The notes beneath the pieces were generated by a model. That model was not told the DNA's origin. It was given only the letters and a program-made list of their open reading frames with translations, and made no database searches. Below are positions 44,164 through 53,441 of a stretch of 64,000 nt of DNA, in pieces. Source of the DNA: Candidatus Melainabacteria bacterium (GTDB lineage: Bacteria > Cyanobacteriota > Vampirovibrionia > Obscuribacterales > Obscuribacteraceae); contig PLZS01000064.1 of the NCBI GenBank assembly GCA_003153555.1, forward strand, positions 1 through 64,000, given 5' to 3'. Within the stretch, counting starts at the first letter, position 1; every line of letters begins with the position of its first letter. Both the position numbers and the translations under genes were made by a program.

Positions 44164-44793
44164 TTATTCCTTTGGCTTGATCAGTTGAGCGCCGACAGCT
44201 TTTTCGCCGTTACGGAATATCCAGGGTGGAATGGGTTTGGTTGCCGAAGCCCATAAACCGCGCTTTTCAGCTTTGGCTGCAGCGTGCAAGTCCTTCAGAG
44301 TTTTATCGTTTGGTGCGTACTTATCACTCCACCAGGCCAAGCCGCGCTGCACCAACTGTTGATTCAAACTTGATCCATCGGGGAGGTAGACATTAGCAAT
44401 AATGCGGTCCTTTGAATCTCTGCCAGTTTCGTCGATTTTCACTTCTTTCCTGAAGCAAACGCCGTCAGTAAATGCGCGCGCCTCTTGTCCGAATTCCTGC
44501 CCCATTTCAGGACAATCAACTCCAAAAAGAATCACCTTTTCATTTTTGCCATCCCGGACAATATTTAGGCTGTCGCCGTCTGGCACTGATACAACTTTCG
44601 CCATGTAACTTTCTGCATACGCGGGATTTAATGGCACTAACAGCAACGCCAATACTAAAACGTTCCACAGAGTGTGGTTATGGGCGGGTAGAATACCCGC
44701 GCTCCATTTCGCTAATGCTGGACTCTCGTTAGCGAAGCTCCATTTCGCTAATGCTTGACTCCCAATAGCGAATCTCCATTTCATTAGGTGCAT
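44164..44793 (-). CDS. staphylococcal-nuclease-like exported nuclease with repeat-derived N-terminus
   Basis: Residues of about 70-190 are a thermonuclease (SNase) domain: MAKVVSVPDGDSLNI, KVILFGVDCPEMGQEFGQEA, a catalytic-Arg/Glu region, RDSKDRIIANVYLPDG, LVQRGLAWW and AAKAEKRGLWA. It hydrolyses DNA/RNA with Ca2+. A signal-like segment (LWNVLVLALLLVPLNPAYA) precedes it. The 30 residues before that are encoded by a 36-bp tandem repeat and a REP-like hairpin (WSAGILPA). The ATG at 44793 has AGAGGAT upstream, so the native start seems to lie beyond the insertion, pushing the hydrophobic segment to residues 43-62. It may therefore be a membrane anchor or use an internal start. Confidence 0.82.
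   Translation of the reverse strand: MHLMKWRFAIGSQALAKWSFANESPALAKWSAGILPAHNHTLWNVLVLALLLVPLNPAYAESYMAKVVSVPDGDSLNIVRDGKNEKVILFGVDCPEMGQEFGQEARAFTDGVCFRKEVKIDETGRDSKDRIIANVYLPDGSSLNQQLVQRGLAWWSDKYAPNDKTLKDLHAAAKAEKRGLWASATKPIPPWIFRNGEKAVGAQLIKPKE
44684..44785. repeat. REP-like hairpin plus 36-bp tandem repeat inside nuclease gene
   Basis: Hairpin GCGGGTA-GAA-TACCCGC (44684-44700) is followed by GCTCC and two 36-bp units (44701-44736, 44737-44772) and a partial third. Unit 1 holds a perfect inverted repeat TTCGCTAA / TTAGCGAA, unit 2 a 7-bp version. All lengths keep the reading frame of the host gene. Confidence 0.8.
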
Positions 44794-44939
44794 GAACTTC
44801 TATCCTCTTGGCGGTCTAAGTTAGTGGCAAGTTGTATTAATCGCTTGTGATGGACTCGACCAAGCTTAATGCACTTCTGGACCCGAGTCACGTATTTGGA
44901 GTACACTACTCTACTTCTAGCATTTCTGAGGCGCAACAA

Positions 44940-45650
44940 ATGGACCAAAGTACTACAGCGAAGTCATTTGAATATCAAGTGAGACCAGTCAAAGCAAACT
45001 TTGGCGAACACGAAGCCGATGCAGTCCGCAGAGTAGTGAACGAAATGGCGGGGAAAGGATGGGAAACTGTTGAGGCGTGTGGTGATGAAATTCGCATGCC
45101 GTCATTGATTTTCGTCAAAGCGGAAAACATTAGCTCCGCCGATTATCTTGTCGAAGTCGTTCCACATATCAAAGGACACGGTGAAACCGACGATATTCGC
45201 GATGAATTGTGGCTTCGACATGATCAAGGATGGCGAATTCTGACCGTTCTTGACAGTCCACTCAGTCCACCCGTTGCCGTCTACAAAAAGGATCTGACTC
45301 TAACTGGCAACGACAGCATGAAGGTCTTAATCGTTCCTGTCGCAATTTTGAACAGCACTGCTGCGACGATCAAAAGAGAAATTATGGAACAAGAGATTCG
45401 CAATAAGTGCAGGCTACAAACAGTGATGCATAGTGGCTTGGCTCCCGTTTTAATTTTGCTCTCGCACAGTGGTCAGCCTGAAGTTGAATATCTCGTTGAA
45501 CATGCTCAGAGTGGCTTTTTCAGCAACCACACAAAGAAGCTGCAAGACATCATCAACGTGCGTGCGAAAGAAGGTTGGGCTGTCTGCGGTGCATTTGAAG
45601 ATGAGTCTTTGCTGCCCTGCGTCGTCTTTAGCAAAGACGCGCCAGATTAG
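44940..45650 (+). CDS. protein with four tandem DUF4177-like units
   Basis: About 236 residues from MDQSTTAKSF, whose ATG follows GAGG at eight bases; the open frame extends to 44847. Four successive units of about 55 residues share the plan strand, helix, G-W, strand: FEYQVRPVKAN...KGWETVEAC; YLVEVVPHIKG...QGWRILTVL; MKVLIVPVAIL...CRLQTVMHS; VEYLVEHAQS...EGWAVCGAF. DUF4177 proteins are normally one such unit of about 60 residues. The function is unknown. The stop overlaps the convergent plsC-like stop by 4 bp. Confidence 0.65.
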   Translation: MDQSTTAKSFEYQVRPVKANFGEHEADAVRRVVNEMAGKGWETVEACGDEIRMPSLIFVKAENISSADYLVEVVPHIKGHGETDDIRDELWLRHDQGWRILTVLDSPLSPPVAVYKKDLTLTGNDSMKVLIVPVAILNSTAATIKREIMEQEIRNKCRLQTVMHSGLAPVLILLSHSGQPEVEYLVEHAQSGFFSNHTKKLQDIINVRAKEGWAVCGAFEDESLLPCVVFSKDAPD

Positions 45651-46414
45651 GCTTTGGCAGGCATCTTCACAACATTTTGAGGGTTCTGTCCGCGCATTTC
45701 GGCGAGCACGCTTGCCATTAGATCGCGCACATAGGTGCGCATTTTTCCGGAGCTGCCCTCAAACGCGCTGCAGCTTACCGGCGGTAAAACTTTTATTCGA
45801 ATATTCTTCTTGAAGACGAGATGCTTACCCCCTTTTGGTAAAACATCAAACGTGCCGTCTATTACAATTGGCACAACGTCTACATTGCAATCCATTGCCA
45901 ATCTAAACGCACCATCTCTAAACGGCTGTAGTTCGCCATTTTCTGAGCGCGTACCCTCTGGAAAAAGCATTATTGAGCAATCGCGTTTAAGCCACTTTCT
46001 GCAAGCGTCCATCATTTCTCGAATGCTTTTAATGTCACCGCGTCGAAGCAGTACGTCTTCATTCAGGGCCATATTCCAGCCGAGAAACGGGACTTTATAG
46101 ATTGATTCCTTTGAAATCCATTTAAACCTTTTGTGCAACCCGTACAAAACCAAAATATCTGCCAACGATTGATGATTGGCTATAAGCACGTAAGTCTTAT
46201 CTGGCTCGATATTCTCTGTGCCTTCGTAGGTCAACTTCCAGAGCGGGTTAATCTGGAAATAGTGGTACCCCCACCAACAAGAGAACGCATGAACAGCTCG
46301 TCTACGAGGATCTAACGGCGCCGTAACAAGACAAATCAGGGCCGATATGCACACGAAGAATGCGCATGAAGTGAAGAAATAAATTGAGAATAGTCCAGAC
46401 AAAAATGCCTGCAT
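45647..46414 (-). CDS. plsC: 1-acyl-sn-glycerol-3-phosphate acyltransferase
   Basis: A 255-residue protein with an N-terminal membrane segment (IYFFTSCAFFVCISALICLV). The acyltransferase block I is NHQSLAD (H-x4-D), block II is around LGWNMALNEDVLLRRGD, block III is MLFPEGTRSENGELQPF, and block IV is VVPIVIDGTFDVLP. It transfers an acyl chain to lysophosphatidic acid at the inner membrane, making phosphatidic acid. Other lysophospholipid acyltransferases share these blocks, so the exact acceptor is inferred. It is a single gene. Confidence 0.9.
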   Translation of the reverse strand: MQAFLSGLFSIYFFTSCAFFVCISALICLVTAPLDPRRRAVHAFSCWWGYHYFQINPLWKLTYEGTENIEPDKTYVLIANHQSLADILVLYGLHKRFKWISKESIYKVPFLGWNMALNEDVLLRRGDIKSIREMMDACRKWLKRDCSIMLFPEGTRSENGELQPFRDGAFRLAMDCNVDVVPIVIDGTFDVLPKGGKHLVFKKNIRIKVLPPVSCSAFEGSSGKMRTYVRDLMASVLAEMRGQNPQNVVKMPAKA

Positions 46415-46593
46415 TAGTCAATTCCCCGAACTAGCCCTAGTCTACTGAAAGTATAGGGGGTAAGTCCAGCGCCCCTATCGTTAATGAACACTTTAGCAAC
46501 TGTTGTGCATGGTCTAGCTTGGGTTTCGCCTTCCTTCTAGCATGAGCACAGGAATGAAATTGCCGGCGAATCGCGCTTATCGAGGTGTTTAAC

Positions 46594-49551
46594 GTGTTCA
46601 ACGATCTGATTTACGAATTGACGGATGTGCGCTGCGCATTGAAAGCACTCGAACGACGCGTGGACACAGTCGAGAGGCTGGCGCAGAAAGGTCAATTAGC
46701 CGAGTCCCACCCAGCCGAAGCCATTGCCTCAATTGCAGGCGGGATTGCGGATTCAGGCAAAATTGAATGCTGTCCAGGCACTCTCGTCGATTCGGAAAAA
46801 TTCAAGCAGACGTCAGACCGCGTCGGAGGTTTGGAAAAAATTGAGCGGACGCCAGCCAACGGGCAAAATCTTGCACCGATGCAGGTTCGGAACTCCGTTA
46901 GCACCAATATCCCAGACCTTTTTGAAACCGAAACGGCTGATCCTGAATCCGGGGTTGCGTCCGGACCAATTCTGCTCCGTCCCCCCTCCTACCCGAAACT
47001 GTTGGTTGCTGCTCCTGCAAGTCAAGTCAAAGCACTTAAGCCGCCGATCGAAGAGGGGGCAACTTCGAAAGAAGGACTAGAAGTATTCATCGGAAGACAT
47101 TTAAACAAGCTTGGCATAAGCTTTCTCGTTATCGGATGTGCACTTGCACTAATCTACCAGTTTCAGTACTTTTCACCTTTGCTAAAGATTGTTAGCGGCC
47201 TTTTGGGCGGCGCTCTCTTAATACTCGGAGGGGAAAGATTTGAAAAAAACAACGCTAAGTTGGCATGGTACGGAAGAGCGCTGATCGGCGGCGGATGGGC
47301 GCTTTCATACTTCAGTATTTTTGCTGCTCATCATTTTCCCGCAGTATGCATTATCGAAAGCGCGATCATCGATGCCAGCTTGCTCCTCGCTGTAGCTTGC
47401 GGTTCAGTTTTTCACTCGCTCAAATACAAATCTGAAACTATCACTGGTCTAAGCCTAACTCTTGCATTTGCCACTATTTGCTTAAGTCCTGCCACATCAT
47501 TTTCCTTGCTTTCTTGTGCGCTGCTTGTCGCCGCGCTAGTAGGATTAACCCTCAAAATGGGTTGGTTCAATTTGTTCGTTTTCGGAGAGTGCATCTTTTA
47601 CACAGTCTATTTGGGGCGCATCCTTCCTCAGATTATGGCTGGTCAAAACGCGATATTTGGTATGGATTCCGCAAATGGGAATTTCTTCACCGCGGCGGCA
47701 TGCTCAACATTTTGCTGGATGGCTATGAATCTAGTGATCTTCTCGGCCCGCGAATTGAGTGCAACTGACAGGCAAAGACTGGTCGGTGCGACATTGCTCA
47801 ACAGTGCTGTATTCGTGCCAACAGTTTTGCATTTGATGTCAGGAATTCATGAAGACTGGAAATTCGGATTCTTGCTGTCAACCGGGCTTGCCTATCTTTT
47901 TTCGACAATGACTGCCAGTAGAACAACGGCACCAGGTCCCACAACCGTTCACAGAATTCTCGGATTGTCGCTTGTAACGTTGGCGATTCCATCAAAGTTG
48001 ACTGGAGACTGGTGCACAGCTTTTTGGTCGCTGGAAGTACCGGTATTAATTTGGGCCGGTCTAGAGTACGAGATGCCGTCCATGCGAAGATTCGCATCAA
48101 TCTTGGCATTCGTCTCCGCCATGATGTCCTTAAGCTCGATAATTTCGTATCGTAACGGAGTCCCATTGCACGATCTAACTTTCGGCATTTTCGCTATCAC
48201 TGCATATGGTGCTTCAGCGATCTTGTATCTGAATGCAGTCAAAAACAAAACGATCACAACCCGGAATGGATTCTATTTTTACTTTGTACTTTCAACCTGC
48301 ATCGCAATGGCACTGGCAAGCATTCATGCAGCTCCTGCCTGGCTGGCCTCAGCGTATGTTTGCGGTTCTGCTCTGGTTATTTTGATCGGTTTCAGACTTG
48401 AGGATCGAATCCTGCGCATCGGTGGCTCGCTTGGCTTGCTTCTGCTTGGAATGCCGCTATTCATCACCCATTTAGAAACCTCATCACGATTGAGCACCGC
48501 CCTGATTGTGCCTATTATGCTCTACCTCAGTTACCTCTATCATCAGATTGAGGAGGAAACACTGCGCCTGGAGTTAGTGTATCAAAGCGCCGCTGCAGCG
48601 GTGTTTACAGTTCTGCTTGGACGACAATTCCAGGGCATAAATTTCGAAATAGCCCTAGCCCTTGAAACCATCGCTATTCTCAGTCTTGGGTTCTATTACC
48701 GCCACCATTCAAGCAAAGCAGTTGCGTTATTGCTGTCTGGTCTGATCGCACTAAAATTTGTCCTCTTTGATCTGACTAGCACGCAAACAATTTCCTTCTT
48801 TGGCCTATCAATGACAATGACTTTAGTGCTGGGCATTATCAGTGGTGCTACTCTGGCGACAACCGCCGCCATGTATCTCTCAACGAGATTGAGATCCTTT
48901 AGTGGTGACCTTTGGTTGAAGGCGTTCTATGTGCACGGTGCTTTGACTTCCTTGGTGGTCGGTCTGGTGACAATCAGCCAGGCACCTAAAGACTACCTAG
49001 CCTTGTTCTTGAGTTTGGAAAGTGTTGTGCCGCTCATCATTGGTATGCGGTATCAAATTCCGGCACTCAGAGGAATTGCTCACGTCGGTATAATCGCCAG
49101 TCAAATAATCTGCCAGACACTGTTCTTGAATAGCTGGAACACGTTGGCAACGGCAGGGCTGATCATTGAACAATACGCTCTCAGTGCTCTCTTTACGAGC
49201 CTAAGAAATGATCCTCGCTATCAGTCCGAACATTCAATTGAACATTATTACGCTCTTCTCGGCACCGCCACCACTTCAATTTTGTTATTCCAACAAATAC
49301 CATCGCATTGGTTATCCATCGCGTTGACGGTGCAAGGTGTGGCAGTCTTAGGTTGGGGCTTCCACAAAAAAAACAAAGTTCTGCGCGTCTCCGGACTGAC
49401 TATCTTAGGACTGGTAATTGCAAGACTTCTCTTTGTTGAACTTGCCAGCGTGGAAACAATCTATCGCATTATGTCTTTCATTGGTGCCGGGATTGTGCTT
49501 TTGGTGGCGTCACTTGCTTATGCCAGAATGAATGAGCCTCTTTCTCGGTAA
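46594..49551 (+). CDS. DUF2339-family polytopic membrane protein
   Basis: About 985 residues. The GTG at 46594 has GAGGTG seven bases upstream; a GTG at 46585 overlaps that site. A short coiled coil (DLIYELTDVRCALKALERRV) and a disordered linker lead to FIGRHLNKLGISFLVIGCAL, the start of about 25 hydrophobic helices filling the rest. Helix-turn motifs such as LLGGALLILGGERFEKN, WYGRALIGGGWALSYFS and FYYRHHSSKAVALLLSGLIA recur, as typical for DUF2339. The function of the family is unknown. It may be an envelope scaffold. Confidence 0.85.
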   Translation: MFNDLIYELTDVRCALKALERRVDTVERLAQKGQLAESHPAEAIASIAGGIADSGKIECCPGTLVDSEKFKQTSDRVGGLEKIERTPANGQNLAPMQVRNSVSTNIPDLFETETADPESGVASGPILLRPPSYPKLLVAAPASQVKALKPPIEEGATSKEGLEVFIGRHLNKLGISFLVIGCALALIYQFQYFSPLLKIVSGLLGGALLILGGERFEKNNAKLAWYGRALIGGGWALSYFSIFAAHHFPAVCIIESAIIDASLLLAVACGSVFHSLKYKSETITGLSLTLAFATICLSPATSFSLLSCALLVAALVGLTLKMGWFNLFVFGECIFYTVYLGRILPQIMAGQNAIFGMDSANGNFFTAAACSTFCWMAMNLVIFSARELSATDRQRLVGATLLNSAVFVPTVLHLMSGIHEDWKFGFLLSTGLAYLFSTMTASRTTAPGPTTVHRILGLSLVTLAIPSKLTGDWCTAFWSLEVPVLIWAGLEYEMPSMRRFASILAFVSAMMSLSSIISYRNGVPLHDLTFGIFAITAYGASAILYLNAVKNKTITTRNGFYFYFVLSTCIAMALASIHAAPAWLASAYVCGSALVILIGFRLEDRILRIGGSLGLLLLGMPLFITHLETSSRLSTALIVPIMLYLSYLYHQIEEETLRLELVYQSAAAAVFTVLLGRQFQGINFEIALALETIAILSLGFYYRHHSSKAVALLLSGLIALKFVLFDLTSTQTISFFGLSMTMTLVLGIISGATLATTAAMYLSTRLRSFSGDLWLKAFYVHGALTSLVVGLVTISQAPKDYLALFLSLESVVPLIIGMRYQIPALRGIAHVGIIASQIICQTLFLNSWNTLATAGLIIEQYALSALFTSLRNDPRYQSEHSIEHYYALLGTATTSILLFQQIPSHWLSIALTVQGVAVLGWGFHKKNKVLRVSGLTILGLVIARLLFVELASVETIYRIMSFIGAGIVLLVASLAYARMNEPLSR

Positions 49552-49654
49552 GGGGCGATCCGACCTTTCGTAGTTACCCACTTCCTTCGTGGACATGTTC
49601 GGCAGATCGCTCGGACCACGTTCGTAATTGCAAAATGGAAGGATCTATTTCCGG

Positions 49655-50059
49655 TTAGCGTCGCAGCAAGTTACGATCGATAGTCGTGCATAGAGCAGGT
49701 GCGACAGCCATTCCAGCGCGTGTCGCAATCACTCCCAATGAAAGAGCGAGAGTGGCAATCATCCACGTCGGTTTTGGATCTGGATTGTAAGAAGAGCCAG
49801 CCATCAGCAAAGAATAAAACATAAATGCAGAGAGGGGCACAAAAGCCGCGATAGACAAACTCAATTTTCGCTCCGAAGAACGTGCGTCTAAATAGGCTCG
49901 GAGCAGACTGAAGCCGAAACTGAGGGCGAGAAAACTGAGGCTACCAACAAAGGCAGCATCGGATAGATGACCTCTCAAACAAGCGAATGACATAAAGAAA
50001 AAGCCGCATATAAATCCACATGAAGCATCCACCAAGTTTTTTAATCGCTGTCTGGTCAT
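49655..50059 (-). CDS. small polytopic membrane protein
   Basis: About 134 residues; the ATG at 50059 follows GGAGG by four bases. Four hydrophobic helices are visible (ASCGFICGFFFMSFACL, AAFVGSLSFLALSFGFSLL, LSIAAFVPLSAFMFYSLLM, MIATLALSLGVIATRAGMAV). No family is recognised. Confidence 0.65.
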   Translation of the reverse strand: MTRQRLKNLVDASCGFICGFFFMSFACLRGHLSDAAFVGSLSFLALSFGFSLLRAYLDARSSERKLSLSIAAFVPLSAFMFYSLLMAGSSYNPDPKPTWMIATLALSLGVIATRAGMAVAPALCTTIDRNLLRR

Positions 50060-50311
50060 ATATCCTCCAAAGAAACGCCGTCCCATATGGGTGATGACGT
50101 AAGCGCTTCTTTAATTAGGAGGCGCCCGTTAGTTCTTTGTGGCAACTAATCTGTGTAATTGAGAAATTCTAGTGTTCCCAGAGCTCCAATCGTCATAAAA
50201 TCCAACCATCGGAGCGTTTCAGGCATTTCCCCAGCTAAAATGAACGATGTGCGCGTCTTATTGACGTCGGGTGGGCATAAGGCAGTATCAGGACTTCGTG
50301 AGGATATTAAC

Positions 50312-50698
50312 GTGGCTGAAGACCAAACAGTAGCCCAAAAAAAAGACGACAAGTTTGATAATGCATGGTTTAGCCGCGCGCCTGCAGCACCTGAGCCATC
50401 CCCTTCGGCTAAAAAAGTTTCTCCCGTGCAAAAAAGTATCGAGGAGATTAAGCAATATGCTTATGAGGCCTTTGACAAACTTGATGCCAACGGCAACGGC
50501 TTCATCGAAATGGATGAACTCGCGGCCTCTCTCCAAGACCCTAACATTCCGATGCGAGAGAAATCATTCATATCGTTTTTGATAAACAACCACGATGACA
50601 TTGAAAAATCTTGCGCCGAAGGTGCCGGTGAAAAGAATGGCATATCTCGCCTGGATATCGAATTCTATTTTCGCTTGGTGATCAGCCAACTGACTTGA
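50312..50698 (+). CDS. small EF-hand protein
   Basis: The GTG at 50312 follows GAGG by eight bases, giving 128 residues; the frame is open from 50159. After a Pro/Ala/Lys-rich N-terminus comes a canonical calcium loop DANGNGFIEMDE (positions 1, 3, 5, 7, 9 and 12 all suitable) within FDKLDANGNGFIEMDELAAS. A second, degenerate loop follows (GEKNGISRLDIEF). No export signal is present. It starts a probable two-gene unit with 50718-51506, 20 bp downstream. Confidence 0.78.
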   Translation: MAEDQTVAQKKDDKFDNAWFSRAPAAPEPSPSAKKVSPVQKSIEEIKQYAYEAFDKLDANGNGFIEMDELAASLQDPNIPMREKSFISFLINNHDDIEKSCAEGAGEKNGISRLDIEFYFRLVISQLT

Positions 50699-50717
50699 TC
50701 TATGGACGCTTAGCGCT

Positions 50718-51506
50718 ATGCCGAAATTAAATCCAAAAGAAGATGACGAACTATCGTTTCAACCGACGTCTTCGGACATAGCAACGAACGACGAGCAAAA
50801 CATGTCTGGTGGCAGCATAGACATGACGCCTGTACGGCGCATGTTTCACTTCAAGCGGGCTACGGATCTGCTGCCGCCGCCATTAGGAAACAGTTATAGA
50901 ACGATTCAAACCGGCGACAAGCAAGCACGATCGATCGTCGAAGAGTGGGTAACGAGCTCGCTAACGGGCTGCGTTATTGCATCGAACAATCGACATAAGA
51001 CACGCTCAGCGTTGCTCTTGTATCAAGGAAAAGCGGTCGGTTGTATTTACACAACAAAGACAATGCCGCTTACGCAGCCAACTGAAGACGCAATCAAGTT
51101 GGTGGTTCGGGATTTAGAATTTCCAAATAGCATCGTCAAGATTTATCCTCTTCACGAGAGTACGGTGCTGCCAATGTCAGCCTTGTTTTTGGGATACCCG
51201 ATCTTTAGAACAGACGATTTTGACGCAGCATCTTATGTGGATTACATCACCGGATGGCTCAAAAATCGAGAGCAAACGGCCTGTCTTGCGATCAACTTGC
51301 CACAGAGTTCGGCAACTTGCTTGTGCTTGATTTATCAGGGCGTGTTCACAGGAGCATTGTATGTGGAAGATCAAGAACTAATTCGAGATCAAAAATTCGT
51401 CATGGAATTATTGCGCAACGAGCCTGATGCTAACGTGGAGGCAAGTATCTTGCCTCCCGAGTTGACATCATCCGAGCAATACGGCTTTGACATTTTAGAG
51501 GATTAG
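50718..51506 (+). CDS. duplicated-domain protein of unknown function
   Basis: A 262-residue protein. After an acidic disordered start (about 1-45) two similar halves follow, each helix then L-L-L-Y-Q-G-K-A / L-C-L-I-Y-Q-G-V-F (strand, turn), then G-C-I-Y / G-A-L-Y and a helix. The pattern recalls a Roadblock- or PATAN-like fold but I cannot assign it. It appears soluble and cytosolic. It lies 20 bp downstream of the EF-hand gene, so a joint role is likely. Confidence 0.65.
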   Translation: MPKLNPKEDDELSFQPTSSDIATNDEQNMSGGSIDMTPVRRMFHFKRATDLLPPPLGNSYRTIQTGDKQARSIVEEWVTSSLTGCVIASNNRHKTRSALLLYQGKAVGCIYTTKTMPLTQPTEDAIKLVVRDLEFPNSIVKIYPLHESTVLPMSALFLGYPIFRTDDFDAASYVDYITGWLKNREQTACLAINLPQSSATCLCLIYQGVFTGALYVEDQELIRDQKFVMELLRNEPDANVEASILPPELTSSEQYGFDILED

Positions 51507-51510
51507 AGAC

Positions 51511-51554
51511 TTTTCGAGCAGTTTCGGACTAGATATTTTCGAGATATTTTCGAG
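51511..51554. repeat. TTTTCGAG direct repeats
   Basis: TTTTCGAG occurs at 51511 and twice more inside two adjacent 11-bp copies of ATATTTTCGAG (51533-51543, 51544-51554). The spacing of the last two is one helical turn, as in tandem protein-binding sites. Confidence 0.5.
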
Positions 51555-51603
51555 CATTTTTGGGGCACCCTCAAGGGGCGGGGTACATTTTCCCTTTTTG
51601 ATC

Positions 51604-51621
51604 CGCTTAATATGTTAAGCG
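51604..51621. promoter_or_regulatory. palindrome CGCTTAA-TATG-TTAAGCG
   Basis: Perfect 7-bp arms around four bases. It is not followed by T residues on the plus strand, so it is a better operator candidate than a terminator. It lies 213 bp before the TPR gene. Confidence 0.4.
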
Positions 51622-51833
51622 AAAAACGCAGCCATCACCAATGCTCAAAAACTGCTCTTTTGCTGGTTTTACGGAAACATCAAAGTCTGGAAACGCTGAT
51701 GTAATATTGCGTTACTTAACATGTGCCTGCCGAAAAAAGTTAGAGTGTCGGTTGTTTGGGTCGTCGATCGAATCGCGACATACAGCGGCACAAGGTTTCT
51801 CACTATCACTTTAGAGATCCGAGGTTTTCATAT

Positions 51834-53252
51834 ATGCGCTTGTCTGCCCTCCTGGCCACGGTGGCTTTAACAACCTGTTTATGCCATCCGGTCGCAAACG
51901 CAGCATCATCGACCGCCGCAGTGCAAACCGCAACCTATACAGCAAATGCCGACGGCGAAAACGCTCTGGTAACAAGTGATTACAAAAGAGCACAGCAAGT
52001 TTTTTCCGCTGCGCTTGCCGGCGGAAAAAAAGATTCGGCAACGGAAGGATATTTGAGGATTGGCCTTGGTGAGTCGTTATTGTGGCAAGGCTCCATTAAC
52101 GAGGCCGGTAAAGAGTTCAACAAAGCGACTTCGTTGTTGAAAAAAGACAACGACGTCAAATTAAAGGCTCGGCTTTTAGACGATCTCGCATACCTCTATC
52201 AAGCTCAAGGAAAGATGGATAAAGCGGTCGATAGTATGGGCGATGCCCTTGCGATTCGGCAAACTGATTTGTCGACCGACCCTGGGATATACGTAGCCAC
52301 AGCGATGCACATGGTGAATTTGCTGGACAGGAATGGCCAGCTCGATAAAGCACAAAAAATTGCCCTGCAAGCACTACAGGTTCAGCAAGAAAAATTCGGC
52401 AACGACAGCCTAATGGCGGCGAATCTCAATGATCAGCTTGGATCAATCTATCGCAGACTGGCTAAGCCCGATCTGGCACAGCAGTGCTTTAATGCATCGC
52501 TGCAAGTGAAGCTCAGTCGCAATGCAGTTAATGCAAAATACACTCCCCATGCTTATTGGGATAACGTCACATTCAGATTTTTGGAAGGAGCACCTAATTG
52601 CTTGCGCAAATTTGTCGATGGTGATCAGCTGGAAATCGTCACCGCAGATGGTGTCACTGTCGGTGCATCCATAGCGTCGAAAGCACCGGCTTTTGCCAAA
52701 AGCGCTCAATTGAATATTCGTGTTCGAAACGATACGGAGCGGCCAATTCAATTTCTAGGACAGCCACCGGCATTAGTTGTTCTAACGCCCAAAATTGCCA
52801 TCGTACATCTTATCGATCCGACTACGCTTGCAGATAGCGTTGAAAAAACTGGCGAGAAGAAAGCGAAGTGGGTTCGCTTTTGGGGCGCTGATGCAACGCA
52901 ATCCGTGACGACCACTATGATCGGTAACGGAGGCTATTGGGGTTATCAGCCCATCTACAGCAGTGGGGGCGCTATGCCGTTCATCAATCGCTCAGGAAAC
53001 ATGACGACGATGACAACCCAGGTTCCCGACTACGCAGCGCAGGCACGAGCGTTGCAAAAGGCTGCGAATTTGACGGAAGCTTCCCAACAAGCTGCCGACA
53101 ACATTCGAGCAAACAGCCTTGGAGCAACAAACATCGCACCTGGACAGACGTTACAAGGGTCGCTTTATTTCGACGCACCACAATTGAAAGAAGGCATTCT
53201 ACAGTTGCCCGTTGGCAACGCGGTTTTCGAATTCGAATTCCCACCCCGCTGA
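51834..53252 (+). CDS. exported TPR protein with C-terminal beta domain
   Basis: About 472 residues from MRLSALLATVALTTCLCHPVANA, a clear signal peptide with GAGG ten bases upstream; the frame is open from 51756. TPRs fill about residues 40-200 (SDYKRAQQVFSAALAG, GKMDKAVDSMGDALAIRQ, GQLDKAQKIALQALQVQQ, LAKPDLAQQCFNASLQVK). The rest is beta-rich: ADGVTVGASIASKAP, LNIRVRNDTERPIQFLGQP, and a glycine/tyrosine-rich patch (GNGGYWGYQPIYSSGG), ending in LQGSLYFDAPQLKEGILQL. It looks like an immunoglobulin-like surface or periplasmic module. Confidence 0.75.
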   Translation: MRLSALLATVALTTCLCHPVANAASSTAAVQTATYTANADGENALVTSDYKRAQQVFSAALAGGKKDSATEGYLRIGLGESLLWQGSINEAGKEFNKATSLLKKDNDVKLKARLLDDLAYLYQAQGKMDKAVDSMGDALAIRQTDLSTDPGIYVATAMHMVNLLDRNGQLDKAQKIALQALQVQQEKFGNDSLMAANLNDQLGSIYRRLAKPDLAQQCFNASLQVKLSRNAVNAKYTPHAYWDNVTFRFLEGAPNCLRKFVDGDQLEIVTADGVTVGASIASKAPAFAKSAQLNIRVRNDTERPIQFLGQPPALVVLTPKIAIVHLIDPTTLADSVEKTGEKKAKWVRFWGADATQSVTTTMIGNGGYWGYQPIYSSGGAMPFINRSGNMTTMTTQVPDYAAQARALQKAANLTEASQQAADNIRANSLGATNIAPGQTLQGSLYFDAPQLKEGILQLPVGNAVFEFEFPPR

Positions 53253-53441
53253 CAGAAATCCTATATTTGCCAAACCTGAACTTAGCCCTTTTGGTCGGGT
53301 CTAAGTCGATTCATACAATTCTCGACGGCGTCTGAATCTGAATTTTTATCCGCCAGTCCTAACGTCCTGTCCACTAACGACCGCCAAGATGCATTCGCTC
53401 CATGATTTCCGCCGCAAGGCGTTCTTTATTTATCCAGAAGA

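Larger units (their letters stand above)
51507..51833. other. intergenic region with direct repeats and palindrome
   Basis: About 330 bp without a supported gene. It contains the TTTTCGAG repeats at 51511-51554 and the palindrome at 51604-51621. The TPR gene that follows starts at 51834. Confidence 0.5.

Noticed and set aside
44701..44785. 36-bp repeats as a possible CRISPR array
   Set aside because: Units are directly adjacent with no spacers and lie inside a coding region; no cas genes are present in the window.
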